16,197 nucleotides of DNA from Rubrobacteraceae bacterium (lineage in GTDB: Bacteria > Actinomycetota > Rubrobacteria > Rubrobacterales > Rubrobacteraceae). The position numbers and the translations under genes were made by a program. The notes under the pieces were generated by a model. The model had not been told where the DNA came from. It saw only the letters and a list, made by a program, of their open reading frames with translations, and searched no databases. Shown here in pieces: positions 1 through 7,227 of the stretch (positions are counted from its first letter, which is position 1; each line of letters opens with the position of its first letter). The stretch lies in NCBI GenBank assembly GCA_013698525.1, contig JACCSM010000472.1, positions 1 through 16,197 of the forward strand, in the 5' to 3' direction.

Positions 1-1340
1 GACTCGATCATCTGGGTGGGGTCCCCGATCAGGTGCGGTACGCCCTGGAAGCTGGAGAGCTCGAAGTCGAGCGCGTTCTGCCGCTGGCTCAGGGTGCCCG
101 GGTCCAGGGACTCGGGCACCAGCTCGATGCCCACCTCGCCGAGCTGCTGGGCGACCAGCTCGGCGGTACGGATCTGCAGAGGATCGTTGGCGGAGACGAT
201 GATCGAGAGGCTAACCGGCTCTCCCTCGTACTCCCGGCGCCCGTCCCCATCGGAGTCGGTGATGCCGGCCTCGTCCAGGATGGCTCCGGCCTGCTCCGGA
301 TCAAAAGCCGCATCCTGGGGCTCGAACCACCTGGAGTCCGGATGCATAAACGAGGGGCTCCCCGCCCTACCGTTACCCAGCAAGACCGTATCCACCAACG
401 CCTGACGGTCCACGGCCATGTCCAGGGCCCGCCGGAACTCCTGCTGGTCGAGCGGCGGGCTTTCGGCGTTGAACCTGTAAAAGATCGACGCGAACCGCTT
501 CCCCTCCACCAGCTCGACGTCCCGCGCCTCTCCGAGGCTCTCCTGAAGCTCGGGAGGGACGGGGCGCGTCGCGGTATCTACCTGGCCGTTCTGCAGGGCT
601 AGAAACATGCTCGATGGGTCCGGGACTATCGGCATCTCGATCTCCCCGACGGCCGGCGGCCCGAGGAAGTAGTCCTCGTTTGCCTCGAACAGGTAGGACT
701 GGTCCTCCACGTACTCCGCCAGCCTGTACGGTCCCGTGCCCACCGGGAGATCGGTGTACGTCTGGGGGTCCTCGACGTCTTCCCAGATGTGCTGGGGCAG
801 GATCGGTAGGTCCGCCAGGGTCACGAGGTCCAGCGTTGGGCAGGGCTGCTCGCAGGTGAACTCCACCGTGGTCGCGTCCAGCGCCTCGGCGGATTCGACG
901 ACCGGCACCTCGCTCGCGTGGTGCGTGTAGCGGTTGGGAGGCCCATCTCTGTAGTAGTCGTATGTGAAGGCGACATCCTCGGCGGTGAACTCCTCGCCGT
1001 CGTGCCAGGTGACGTCGTCGCGCAGCGTCACGGTCCAGACCGTAGCATCCGCGTTCGCCGAGGCCTCCGTCGCAAGCCACGGAATCGGCTCCTCGGTGTA
1101 GGGATGCAAGAAGAGCGTATCGTAGACGAGGCCCACGAGCTCGCTGTGGATACCCGGCGGGGGCCTGAAGCTGTAAGGGGTCAGGTTGCCCTTGTCGGCC
1201 TCGGTTGCGATGGTGAGCCTCTCAACCTGCTGGGATTGCTGGGCGCCGCCCGCGGTCGGACTCGACACCACCACAATCAAGAGACCTAGCACGAATACCA
1301 GTACGGGACGCCAAGATCGCTCCAACGCTCCACGGACCAT
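1..1340 (-). CDS. ABC transporter family-5 solute-binding protein (oligopeptide/nickel type), C-terminus cut by window edge
   Basis: Extracytoplasmic binding protein that would deliver a peptide, nickel chelate or similar ligand to an ABC permease. The minus frame starts at ATG 1340 and stays open to base 1: 446 codons, where the family usually has 500-600. An SD-like GGGGGG lies five bases before the ATG. Residues 1-33 form a signal peptide: basic start, hydrophobic VLVFVLGLLIVVV, then SSPTAGGAQQ. There is no lipobox cysteine, unusual for a Gram-positive binding protein. Family-5 features follow: LTIATEADKGNLTPYS, YDTLFLHPYTEEPIPWLA, then WTVTLRDDVTWHDGEEFTAEDVAFTYDYY (split here only by reading: WHDG and AEDV are the landmarks), PVGTGPYRLAEYV and FRRALDMAVDR. 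The ligand cannot be read from sequence. Its permease genes, if in an operon, would lie to the left, outside the window. It has its own promoter-like dyad upstream. Confidence 0.9.
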   Translation of the reverse strand, partial: MVRGALERSWRPVLVFVLGLLIVVVSSPTAGGAQQSQQVERLTIATEADKGNLTPYSFRPPPGIHSELVGLVYDTLFLHPYTEEPIPWLATEASANADATVWTVTLRDDVTWHDGEEFTAEDVAFTYDYYRDGPPNRYTHHASEVPVVESAEALDATTVEFTCEQPCPTLDLVTLADLPILPQHIWEDVEDPQTYTDLPVGTGPYRLAEYVEDQSYLFEANEDYFLGPPAVGEIEMPIVPDPSSMFLALQNGQVDTATRPVPPELQESLGEARDVELVEGKRFASIFYRFNAESPPLDQQEFRRALDMAVDRQALVDTVLLGNGRAGSPSFMHPDSRWFEPQDAAFDPEQAGAILDEAGITDSDGDGRREYEGEPVSLSIIVSANDPLQIRTAELVAQQLGEVGIELVPESLDPGTLSQRQNALDFELSSFQGVPHLIGDPTQMIE

Positions 1341-1404
1341 CGCCGCCCCCCTTCTGTTCCTCTAAACACGTTCCTGTTCCTTCGAACAGCTTCTTTTTTG
1401 GCTC

Positions 1405-1432
1405 TCCCTAGCTTCCATTCTACTGGAAGCTC
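1405..1432 (-). promoter_or_regulatory. Promoter/operator candidate for the family-5 binding protein
   Basis: On the minus strand TAGAAT (1422-1417) fits a -10 box. It lies inside an inverted repeat with 8-bp arms AGCTTCCA and TGGAAGCT around six bases (1410-1431). No good -35 is present at 16-18 bp. The same 20 bases (ttccattctactggaagctc on plus) recur at 13070-13089 before another minus-strand gene, and a TCCCT block sits at the same distance in both copies. The predicted transcript would have a leader of about 70 nt. A palindrome over the -10 suggests repression; that is inference. Confidence 0.5.
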
Positions 1433-1465
1433 AGATGGTTTTGGCGAGAGTCTGTCCGCCGGGTA

Positions 1466-1570
1466 TCAGCGGGGGGCGAGCAGGAGGAAGTTGGGATTGT
1501 TACCGAGGCGCGGTATCTCGGGCTCCCGGTAGCCTTCTGCTTTGAGCCACTCGCGGTAGTCGCTCTCTTT
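1466..1570 (-). pseudogene. Short C-terminal gene remnant, unidentified
   Basis: A protein-like minus-strand tail, DYREWLKAEGYREPEIP followed by RLGNNPNFLLLAPR, ends in TGA at 1468-1466. The frame is blocked by another TGA just upstream (in the text around 1570), so it has no start of its own. The composition looks like real coding sequence, perhaps the end of a methyltransferase or similar enzyme, but I do not recognise it. It lies beside a transposase fragment, so it is probably debris of an older gene. Confidence 0.3.
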
Positions 1571-1709
1571 TCAGCGGGAGGAGGCCGCCTCGAAGCAAGA
1601 CGGGCAGAGCGCCCGGCCCGAAGACGCGCTTGAGGGTCGCCAAGCACACCTCCGCCAGCGGCCCGTTGGTCTCGATCAGCTCCCCCTCGAGCTTCCTGCC
1701 GCTGTGGGC

Positions 1710-1749
1710 CAGGTTTTCTCGACGCCGCCGACACCGTCGAGAAAACCTG
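1710..1749. repeat. Perfect inverted repeat, 14-bp stem, 12-nt loop
   Basis: CAGGTTTTCTCGAC at 1710-1723 and its exact complement GTCGAGAAAACCTG at 1736-1749 enclose gccgccgacacc. It interrupts the transposase relic and abuts a second hairpin at 1750-1787. It could be a REP-like palindrome, an element end, or a transcript-stabilising structure. There is no U-tract next to it, so a terminator is unlikely. Confidence 0.8.
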
Positions 1750-1787
1750 CATCCTTCCTCACGCGCCGGTCGCGGCGAGGAAGGATG
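1750..1787. repeat. Perfect inverted repeat, 11-bp stem, 16-nt loop
   Basis: CATCCTTCCTC at 1750-1760 pairs exactly with GAGGAAGGATG at 1777-1787 around a 16-nt GC-rich loop. It begins at the base following the previous hairpin, so the two form a tandem hairpin unit of 78 bp (1710-1787) inside the transposase relic. Confidence 0.8.
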
Positions 1788-2113
1788 GAGACTGCCTGAG
1801 ACGACGGGGAACAGGTGCGCGAGGAGCCTCTCGGCGTCGCGTAGCTGCCGAAGGAGCGCCAGGGTCCGGACCTCCAAGTCCGAGAGGCGCTTGATGGAAA
1901 CGTAGCGCTGCCCGTTGGGGTTGAGCCCGGTAGTAGGCGTCGTTGATGAGGCAGAAAAGGACGATTGTCGCCTCTTCCGTTCCAGCGAGTTCTCGGGTAT
2001 GGTGGGCTTGAGCCATCCGGTGATCTTTTGGTCGGGAGTGGGCTGGGCGGCTCCTTGCCCACGCCATCAAACCACGCAACAGACATCTAGACGAGAAAAG
2101 GCTGGGACAGAAG

Positions 2114-3556
2114 GTGAAGAGGTACGATTTGGTGGTCATCGGTGGGGGCACGGCGGGGCTGGTCTCTGCCGCGGGCGGAGCGTCCCTGGGCGCCAGAGTC
2201 GCCCTCGTCGAGCAGGACAGGCTCGGCGGCGAGTGCCTGAACTACGGCTGCGTGCCGACCAAGGCCCTTATCCGGAGCGCTAAAGTGGCGAGCCTCATGC
2301 GCCGCGCCTCCGAGTTCGGCATAAAGCCCGTCCCGGTGGAGGTCGACTTCGGGGCCATGATGTCCCGCATGCGCACCGTGGTGGAGAGAGCGGGCGAGGC
2401 CGACAGCCCCGAAAGGTTCCGCTCCTTGGGCGTCGAGGTCTTCCTCGGCGAGGAGGCCCGCTTCGTGGGACCGCGCGAGGTCTCTGTGAACGGCAGGAGA
2501 TTCCGGGCGAGGAGCATCATACTCGCCACCGGCTCGCACGCTAGCATGCCGCCGGTAGACGGCCTCGAAGAGACAGGTTACGTGGACAACGTGAGCGTGC
2601 TCGAGCTCGAACGGATGCCGCGCTCGGTGGTGATCGTAGGCGCCGGCCCCATCGGCAGCGAGTACGCCCAGATGCTCGCCCGTCTGGGGTGCCGGGTGGA
2701 GCTCATCTGCTCGAAAGGCGGCCCGCTGCCCGCCGAGGAGCCGGAGGTCGTCGAGGCTCTCGGCGGCTTCCTCACCGCCGACGGCGTGAGACTGCACCGC
2801 GGCTACCGGGCGGAGGAAGCTCGCCGGGAGAACGGGGAGAAGGTCGTCGTCGCCCGTAGCAAGGGAGGCGCGAGCGTCGAGCTGCGGGGGGAGGAGATCC
2901 TGGTCGCCGCGGGCCGCGCCCCGACCGTCGAGAGCCTGGGCCTCGAAAACGCGGGCGTGGAGGTCGGCGAGCAGGGCCTCGAGGTGGACGAGCGCCTCCG
3001 CACCACCGCCGAGAACGTCTACGCCGCGGGGGACGTGACCGGCGTCCTCCGCTTCACCCACGCCGCCGAGTACCAGGCGCGGATCGCCTTGCAGAATGCC
3101 CTCTTCCCCGTGAAGCGCAAGGCGGACTACCGCTTCGTCCCCTGGACCACCTTCACCGACCCCGAGGTGGCCCGCGTCGGCCTCACGGAAAAGGAGGCTC
3201 GCGAGAGGCATGGTCACGTGGAGGTGTTCAGGCAGCACTTCTCCGACCTCGACCGGGCCATCTGCGACGGGGAGGCCAAGGGGTTCGCCAAGATCGTCAC
3301 CGGCAAGGGAGGCAGGATCCTGGGCGGGCATATCATCGGGCCGGACGCGGGGAACCTGATCGGGGAACTGGTCCTCGCAATGCGGAAGAACATCACCATC
3401 GGCGAGCTCTCTCAGACGGTTCACGTCTACCCGACGCTCTCGGAGGTGAACAAGCGGGTAGCGGACGACTACTATCGCGAGAAGTTCTTCACCCGCCGCA
3501 ACCGCAAGGCGCTCTCGGCCTTTTTCCGGGTCCGACGCCTTTTGAGCAGACGGTAG
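2114..3556 (+). CDS. FAD-dependent pyridine nucleotide-disulfide oxidoreductase (LPD/mercuric reductase family)
   Basis: Class I flavoprotein disulfide reductase, 480 aa, cytoplasmic. The N-terminal FAD-binding Rossmann motif is VVIGGGTAGL (residues 7-16). The redox-active pair is Cys41/Cys46 in GGECLNYGCVPTK. A second Rossmann motif, VVIVGAGPIGSEYAQ, binds NAD(P)H, and YAAGDVTG closes the FAD site. The dimerisation domain carries HVYPTLSE (His437, Glu444), the acid-base pair of lipoamide dehydrogenases. There is no N-terminal heavy-metal domain and no C-terminal cysteine pair (the tail is FRVRRLLSRR), so true mercuric reductase is unlikely despite similarity to that group. GTG 2114 is used; the SD is weak. 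The gene lies 81 bp upstream of the YnjB-like gene on the same strand, and oxidoreductases of this group are often found with TVP38/TMEM64 proteins, which also occur here. Its substrate is unknown. Confidence 0.9.
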   Translation: MKRYDLVVIGGGTAGLVSAAGGASLGARVALVEQDRLGGECLNYGCVPTKALIRSAKVASLMRRASEFGIKPVPVEVDFGAMMSRMRTVVERAGEADSPERFRSLGVEVFLGEEARFVGPREVSVNGRRFRARSIILATGSHASMPPVDGLEETGYVDNVSVLELERMPRSVVIVGAGPIGSEYAQMLARLGCRVELICSKGGPLPAEEPEVVEALGGFLTADGVRLHRGYRAEEARRENGEKVVVARSKGGASVELRGEEILVAAGRAPTVESLGLENAGVEVGEQGLEVDERLRTTAENVYAAGDVTGVLRFTHAAEYQARIALQNALFPVKRKADYRFVPWTTFTDPEVARVGLTEKEARERHGHVEVFRQHFSDLDRAICDGEAKGFAKIVTGKGGRILGGHIIGPDAGNLIGELVLAMRKNITIGELSQTVHVYPTLSEVNKRVADDYYREKFFTRRNRKALSAFFRVRRLLSRR

Positions 3557-3637
3557 ACTCGTTTTGATCCGCCAACCGCCGCGGAGCGCACCTACCATCG
3601 TGCCGATACGAGCAGAGCCAGAGAGGACCCGACAGAT

Positions 3638-4870
3638 TTGAGATCCCATCCCCTTTCGTTCGTCGCCCTGGCCTCTGTCCTGCTCCTCGCGCTCGCATCC
3701 TGCGGCGGAACGGGCGGCGGCGCTCCCGCAGAAGAAGCCGGACCCTTCTCGCAGGCGGAGGAGGCGGCGCGTGGGACCACGGTCAACTTTTTCATGTACG
3801 GCGGGGACGACGCGACCAACGCCTACGTGGACGATTGGGTCGCGCCCCAGCTGGAGGAGGAGCACGGTGTCACCCTGAGGCGCACCCCCGTGAGCGACGC
3901 CGCCGAGGTCGTCAACAAGCTCCTCAACGAGAAAGGGGCCGGCGATGATGAGGGCACGGTTGACCTCGTCTGGATCAACGGCGAGAACTTCTACACCGGT
4001 TCCCAGGCCGAGCTCTGGTTCGGGCCGTGGGCCGAAGACCTGCCCAACGCCCGGTACATAGATTGGGAGAGTCCGCAGATAAACCGGGACTTCGGCTACC
4101 CGGTGGATGGGTACGAGGCCCCCTGGAGCCAGGCGCAGTTCGTCATGATCTACGACTCCGCCAGGGTCGAGGACCCGCCGCGGAGCATAGAGGATCTCGC
4201 CTCCTGGGCCGAGAAGAACCCCGGACGCTTCACCTACCCCGCCCCGCCGGACTTCTTCGGCAACGCCTTCGTCGAGCAGGCTTTCTACCAGATCACCGGC
4301 CAGGTCGAGCCGTACCAGGAAGAGTTCGACGAGGCCGCCTTCGAGGAGCAGGCGCCGGAGTTCTACGGGTTCATGAACGACCTCGAGCCCAACCTGTGGC
4401 GCGAGGGGGAGACCTACCCCGAGACCTCCGCGGCTCTCGACGAGCTCTACCAGAACGGCCAGGTAGATTTCACCATGAGCTACAACCCCTACTATGCGCA
4501 GCAGCAGGTCGAGAAGGGCGTCTTCCCCGAGACGAGCCGCGCCTACCTCTTCGAAGGGGGGACCCTGAGCAATACCAGCTACGTCGCCATCCCGTTCAAC
4601 GCCCCGAACAAGAGCGGGGCGCGGGTGGCGGCGAACTTCCTCGAAAGCCCCGAGGCCCAGCTCGAACTGCAGCGGCGGAACGTCGTTGGCGGGCTCTCGA
4701 CGCTCGACCCTCAAAGACTGCCCGAGGAGCTGCGCGAGGAGTTCACCGCGGCCCCTGGCCCCGCCGCGCTGTCGCTGGACGAGCTGCGAGAGAACCGGGT
4801 CCCCGAAGCTCGCACGGAGTGGTTGCTGGCGGTACAGGACGGTTGGGTCCAGAGGGTGCAGAGGAAGTAG
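3638..4870 (+). CDS. ynjB: YnjB-like ABC transporter substrate-binding lipoprotein
   Basis: Binding component of a YnjBCD-type importer, 410 aa, predicted to be anchored outside the membrane. TTG 3638 follows an SD-like GAGAGGA about ten bases upstream. A signal peptide ends in lipobox LASC (Cys22), followed by a Gly/Ala/Glu-rich linker. The YnjB-family signatures VDLVWINGENFY, then LWFGPWAEDLPN and PVDGYEAPWSQAQFVMIYDS, make the family assignment good. Later, QVDFTMSYNPYYAQQQVEKG and SYVAIPFNAPNKSGARVAANF fit the hinge and second lobe. It is followed after three bases by the first permease gene. E. coli YnjB has no established substrate; iron, thiamine-like or other small ligands are guesses for this type II binding-protein fold. 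The symbol denotes family resemblance only. Confidence 0.85.
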   Translation: MRSHPLSFVALASVLLLALASCGGTGGGAPAEEAGPFSQAEEAARGTTVNFFMYGGDDATNAYVDDWVAPQLEEEHGVTLRRTPVSDAAEVVNKLLNEKGAGDDEGTVDLVWINGENFYTGSQAELWFGPWAEDLPNARYIDWESPQINRDFGYPVDGYEAPWSQAQFVMIYDSARVEDPPRSIEDLASWAEKNPGRFTYPAPPDFFGNAFVEQAFYQITGQVEPYQEEFDEAAFEEQAPEFYGFMNDLEPNLWREGETYPETSAALDELYQNGQVDFTMSYNPYYAQQQVEKGVFPETSRAYLFEGGTLSNTSYVAIPFNAPNKSGARVAANFLESPEAQLELQRRNVVGGLSTLDPQRLPEELREEFTAAPGPAALSLDELRENRVPEARTEWLLAVQDGWVQRVQRK

Positions 4871-4873
4871 CTC

Positions 4874-5728
4874 TTGGGCGGGTGGGTCAGGATCTCGTTG
4901 CTCCTCGCCCCGGCGGTGCTGGTGTTGGGGGTGCTCTTCACCGGCGGACTCTACGCCGCGCTGGTGCAATCTCTGGGCTACATGCCCGCCGTCGGGATGA
5001 CCGAGGTGAGCTTGGACGCCTACCGCGAGGTGCTCGGGCGCGAGGACTTTCTGGACGCGCTGCTGCTCACGGTCTACGTGGCCGGCGTCTCGACCGCCCT
5101 GACGACCGTGCTCGCCGTGCTCGCGGCGCTCGCCTTGAGGCACGGCCCCGGCAGGGTCAGCTCGGTTGTTTTCCAGATCCCGCTGACCATCCCGCATCTG
5201 GTGGCAGCGGTGGGGATCGCGCTCGTGATCTCCCAGACCGGTCTGGGGGCGCGCCTGGCGGCGGCGCTGGGCCTGATCGGCTCACCCGCCGAGTTCCCGG
5301 CCTTCCTCTACGATAGATACTCCGTGGGCGTCATCCTTACCTACGTGTGGAAGGAGGTCCCGTTCGTCGCGCTCGTGGTGCTGGCGACCCTGCGGGGCGT
5401 CGCCGCAGATCTCGAAGACGTGGCGAGGACCCTGGGGGCGAACGCGTGGCAGCGGTTCTGGTACGTGGTCTTTCCGGTCGTAGCGCCCGGCATCGTCGCC
5501 GCCAGCCTCATCGTCTTTGCCTTCACCTTCGGGGCCTTCGAGGTTCCGTACTTGCTCGGTCAGGACTATCCGACCATGCTGCCGGTCGTGGCCTACGAGG
5601 AGTACCGGAGCATCCTGCTCTCCGACCGCCCCGCGGCGATGGCGATCAACATCCTCATCGCCCTCATCACCGCCGCCTTCGCCGCCGCGTACCTGCGCTT
5701 CGCCCGTAATCTGGGCCGTCGTGGGTAA
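4874..5728 (+). CDS. ABC transporter permease, YnjC N-terminal-half equivalent
   Basis: Inner-membrane permease subunit, 284 aa, about six transmembrane helices. TTG 4874 is supported by GAGGAAG overlapping the stop of the preceding gene. The cytoplasmic EAA loop, which docks the ATPase, reads EDVARTLGANAWQRFWYVVF followed by PVVAPGIV. An N-terminal helix (LLLAPAVLVLGVLF) precedes a periplasmic segment, and the core starts near FLDALLLTVYVAGVST. In E. coli the two permease domains are fused in one YnjC chain; here they are two genes that overlap by 8 bp, so they are surely co-translated. Partners are the upstream lipoprotein, the next permease and, across the neighbouring genes, the ATPase at 7946. 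Confidence 0.88.
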   Translation: MGGWVRISLLLAPAVLVLGVLFTGGLYAALVQSLGYMPAVGMTEVSLDAYREVLGREDFLDALLLTVYVAGVSTALTTVLAVLAALALRHGPGRVSSVVFQIPLTIPHLVAAVGIALVISQTGLGARLAAALGLIGSPAEFPAFLYDRYSVGVILTYVWKEVPFVALVVLATLRGVAADLEDVARTLGANAWQRFWYVVFPVVAPGIVAASLIVFAFTFGAFEVPYLLGQDYPTMLPVVAYEEYRSILLSDRPAAMAINILIALITAAFAAAYLRFARNLGRRG

Positions 5729-6530
5729 GGGGCGCGCCGGCACCGGGCTCGCCGTGGTCGCCGCCTTGGTGGCGCTGCCGTTCGTCCCGCTGCTGTTGTG
5801 GGCCTTTGCCGGGGAGTGGCGCTTCCCGGACCTGCTGCCCTCGGAGTGGTCGCTGCGGGGTATTGCCTACCTCGTCGAGCCGGGGGGACGCATCCTCGGG
5901 GCGACGCTTACAAGCCTCGTCATCGCCGGGGCGACGGCCATGGCCTCGGTCGCGGTCGGGCTCCCGGCGGGGATGGCCCTGGGCGGCTACGAGTTCCGGC
6001 TCAAGGGGTTGGTCATCTTCTTTATATTGCTGCCGATACTGGTCCCGCCGCTGGCCTCGACGATGGGCGTACATCTGACGTTTATCCGGCTGGGGCTCGC
6101 GGACACCGCCTTCGGGGTCTTTCTGGTGCATCTGATCCCGACGGTCCCGTACACGGCGATCATACTAACCAGCGTCTTCGCCGAGCTTACCGGGGAGCTG
6201 GAGGAGGCGGCCCGAACCCTGGGGGCGAGCGCGTGGAAAGCGTTCGTGTACATCACCTTGCCGCAGGTCGTGCCGGGGGTGGCGGTGGCGGCGCTGTTCG
6301 GGTTCTTGATCTCCTGGAGCCAGTACGTCCTGACCTTGCTCATCGGCGGCGGCAACGTCGTCACCCTCCCGATGCTGCTCTTCTCCGCTGCCTCCGGCAA
6401 CGACCCCGTGATAACCTCCGCCCTCGCGCTAGTCTTCGCCCTGCCCGCCATCGCCGCGCTCGTCGTGGCGCTCCGCTACCTCGGATCGGGCAACGAACGG
6501 GAGTTCCTCGGCATCGGCAAACCTTCATGA
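5721..6530 (+). CDS. ABC transporter permease, YnjC C-terminal-half equivalent
   Basis: Second permease subunit, 269 aa, with about six membrane helices. I chose GTG 5721, which overlaps the end of the preceding gene by 8 bp; the upstream in-frame extension (from 5517) is out-of-frame shadow of that gene. The N-terminus reads MGKGRAGTGLAVVAALVALP. The EAA loop is ELEEAARTLGASAWKAFVYI followed by TLPQVVPGV, matching that of its partner. TM-rich segments include GLVIFFILLPILVPPLAS and AALFGFLISWSQYVLTLLIG. It should heterodimerise with the 4874 permease. It ends 11 bp from the convergent CDP-alcohol phosphatidyltransferase gene, so this operon arm stops here and the ATPase lies 1.4 kb on. Confidence 0.88.
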   Translation: MGKGRAGTGLAVVAALVALPFVPLLLWAFAGEWRFPDLLPSEWSLRGIAYLVEPGGRILGATLTSLVIAGATAMASVAVGLPAGMALGGYEFRLKGLVIFFILLPILVPPLASTMGVHLTFIRLGLADTAFGVFLVHLIPTVPYTAIILTSVFAELTGELEEAARTLGASAWKAFVYITLPQVVPGVAVAALFGFLISWSQYVLTLLIGGGNVVTLPMLLFSAASGNDPVITSALALVFALPAIAALVVALRYLGSGNEREFLGIGKPS

Positions 6531-6541
6531 ACGCCGCCGAG

Positions 6542-7141
6542 CTACTTGAGCATCCGCCAAGCGTCCAGGAGGCGCTGGCCGGAGGAGAGAAAGACCATGA
6601 CGGCGAAAACCCAGGCGATGGTGGCGACGTGATCGGGAAAGACGAGAAACAGCACCCCCGCGACGATGGTCTCGAAGCCTTCGGTCAAGGAGCGCCGGAA
6701 GTGGAGCCCCCTCTCGGTGAGGCGCTCGGCCTTCAACCTCTCCAGGACGCCGGAGAGGGCCAGAAAGACGCTGCCGTTGAGGTAGTAGGCGAAAAAGAGC
6801 ACGACCAGTGCGAGACGGGCGTCGGGGTGCTGGACGGCGAGGGCAACCAGGAAGCCGCCGTACATGAAGAAGTCCGCCGCGATGTCCAGGAAGGAGCCGA
6901 GCTCCGAGGTCTCGCCCCGCAGGCGGGCCACCTCCCCGTCGAGGCCGTCGAGCAGGCGGTTGAGGAGCCAGAGGACGAGCCCCAGGACGTTGAAGCCGAA
7001 GGCTATCGCGAGGAGGCAGAGCGCGCCGATCCCGAGGCTCGCGGTGGTGAGAGCGTTGCCGGTGACGCCCCGGCGGGCAAGGGCGGCGGCGGCGGGTCCG
7101 TAAAAGGGCTTGGCGCCCCGGCGCAACTCCTCGTCCAGCAT
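6542..7141 (-). CDS. CDP-alcohol phosphatidyltransferase family protein (YnjF-like)
   Basis: Integral membrane enzyme family that transfers a phosphatidyl (or similar) group from a CDP-alcohol to an alcohol. It has 199 aa and about six helices. The full family signature DG-x2-AR-x8-G-x3-D-x3-D is present at residues 68-90 (D68, G69, A72, R73, G82, D86, D90), so it should bind metal and be active. The C-terminal half is hydrophobic (ARLALVVLFFAYYLNGSVFL; VAGVLFLVFPDHVATIAWVF). ATG 7141 is preceded only by a weak GAAAG. It is transcribed against its neighbours. E. coli ynjF, same family, sits beside ynjBCD, so the pairing here is probably meaningful. The acceptor alcohol cannot be told from sequence. 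Confidence 0.88.
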   Translation of the reverse strand: MLDEELRRGAKPFYGPAAAALARRGVTGNALTTASLGIGALCLLAIAFGFNVLGLVLWLLNRLLDGLDGEVARLRGETSELGSFLDIAADFFMYGGFLVALAVQHPDARLALVVLFFAYYLNGSVFLALSGVLERLKAERLTERGLHFRRSLTEGFETIVAGVLFLVFPDHVATIAWVFAVMVFLSSGQRLLDAWRMLK

Positions 7142-7227
7142 CTTTCGATCATAGCAGCCGGAGCCCGGTGGGCAGGTTCGGGCCTCGCGGGTGGTATTTT
7201 AGGCGGACGGTGCTGGCGAAAAGAGCG

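Larger units (their letters stand above)
1600..2016 (-). pseudogene. Degenerate transposase fragment (IS982/IS4-like)
   Basis: Minus-strand pieces read as a transposase N-terminus in two frames. From ATG 2016: MAQAHHTRELAGTEEATIV, then LFCLINDAYYR. After one base shift near 1930 the other frame continues RLNPNGQRYVSIKRLSDLEV, RTLALLRQLRDAERLLAHLF, up to LHPSS near 1775. The pattern 'vLFCLIDDaYR...SDsEVlTLALlqqLR...hLFP...LHPSS' is what I know from actinobacterial IS982/IS4-like transposases. About 85 of an expected 280 or so residues remain, and no DDE catalytic core is recognisable. A later piece, ELIETNGPLAEVCLATLKRV (around 1675-1618), could be from the C-terminal part. No terminal inverted repeats or target duplications were found. 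It is a dead relic. Confidence 0.55.

Noticed and set aside
373..1080. 235-codon minus-strand frame within the family-5 binding protein
   Set aside because: Arg-rich low-complexity translation in a shifted frame; the correct frame, open to the window edge, reads as a clear binding protein.
2114..3556. Call as mercuric reductase (merA), given the MerR gene in the window
   Set aside because: Lacks the C-terminal Cys pair and the heavy-metal domain, and the MerR gene is 11 kb away with other neighbours.
3557..3637. Riboswitch (for example TPP) before the YnjB-like gene
   Set aside because: The 81-bp gap has no recognisable conserved riboswitch core and is too short for most classes.
2087..5197. 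A 1036-codon open frame on the minus strand
   Set aside because: It lies antisense to two well-supported genes (oxidoreductase and YnjB-like lipoprotein) plus part of a permease gene, has Arg/Gly/Glu-rich sequence with no domain, and is an effect of high GC.
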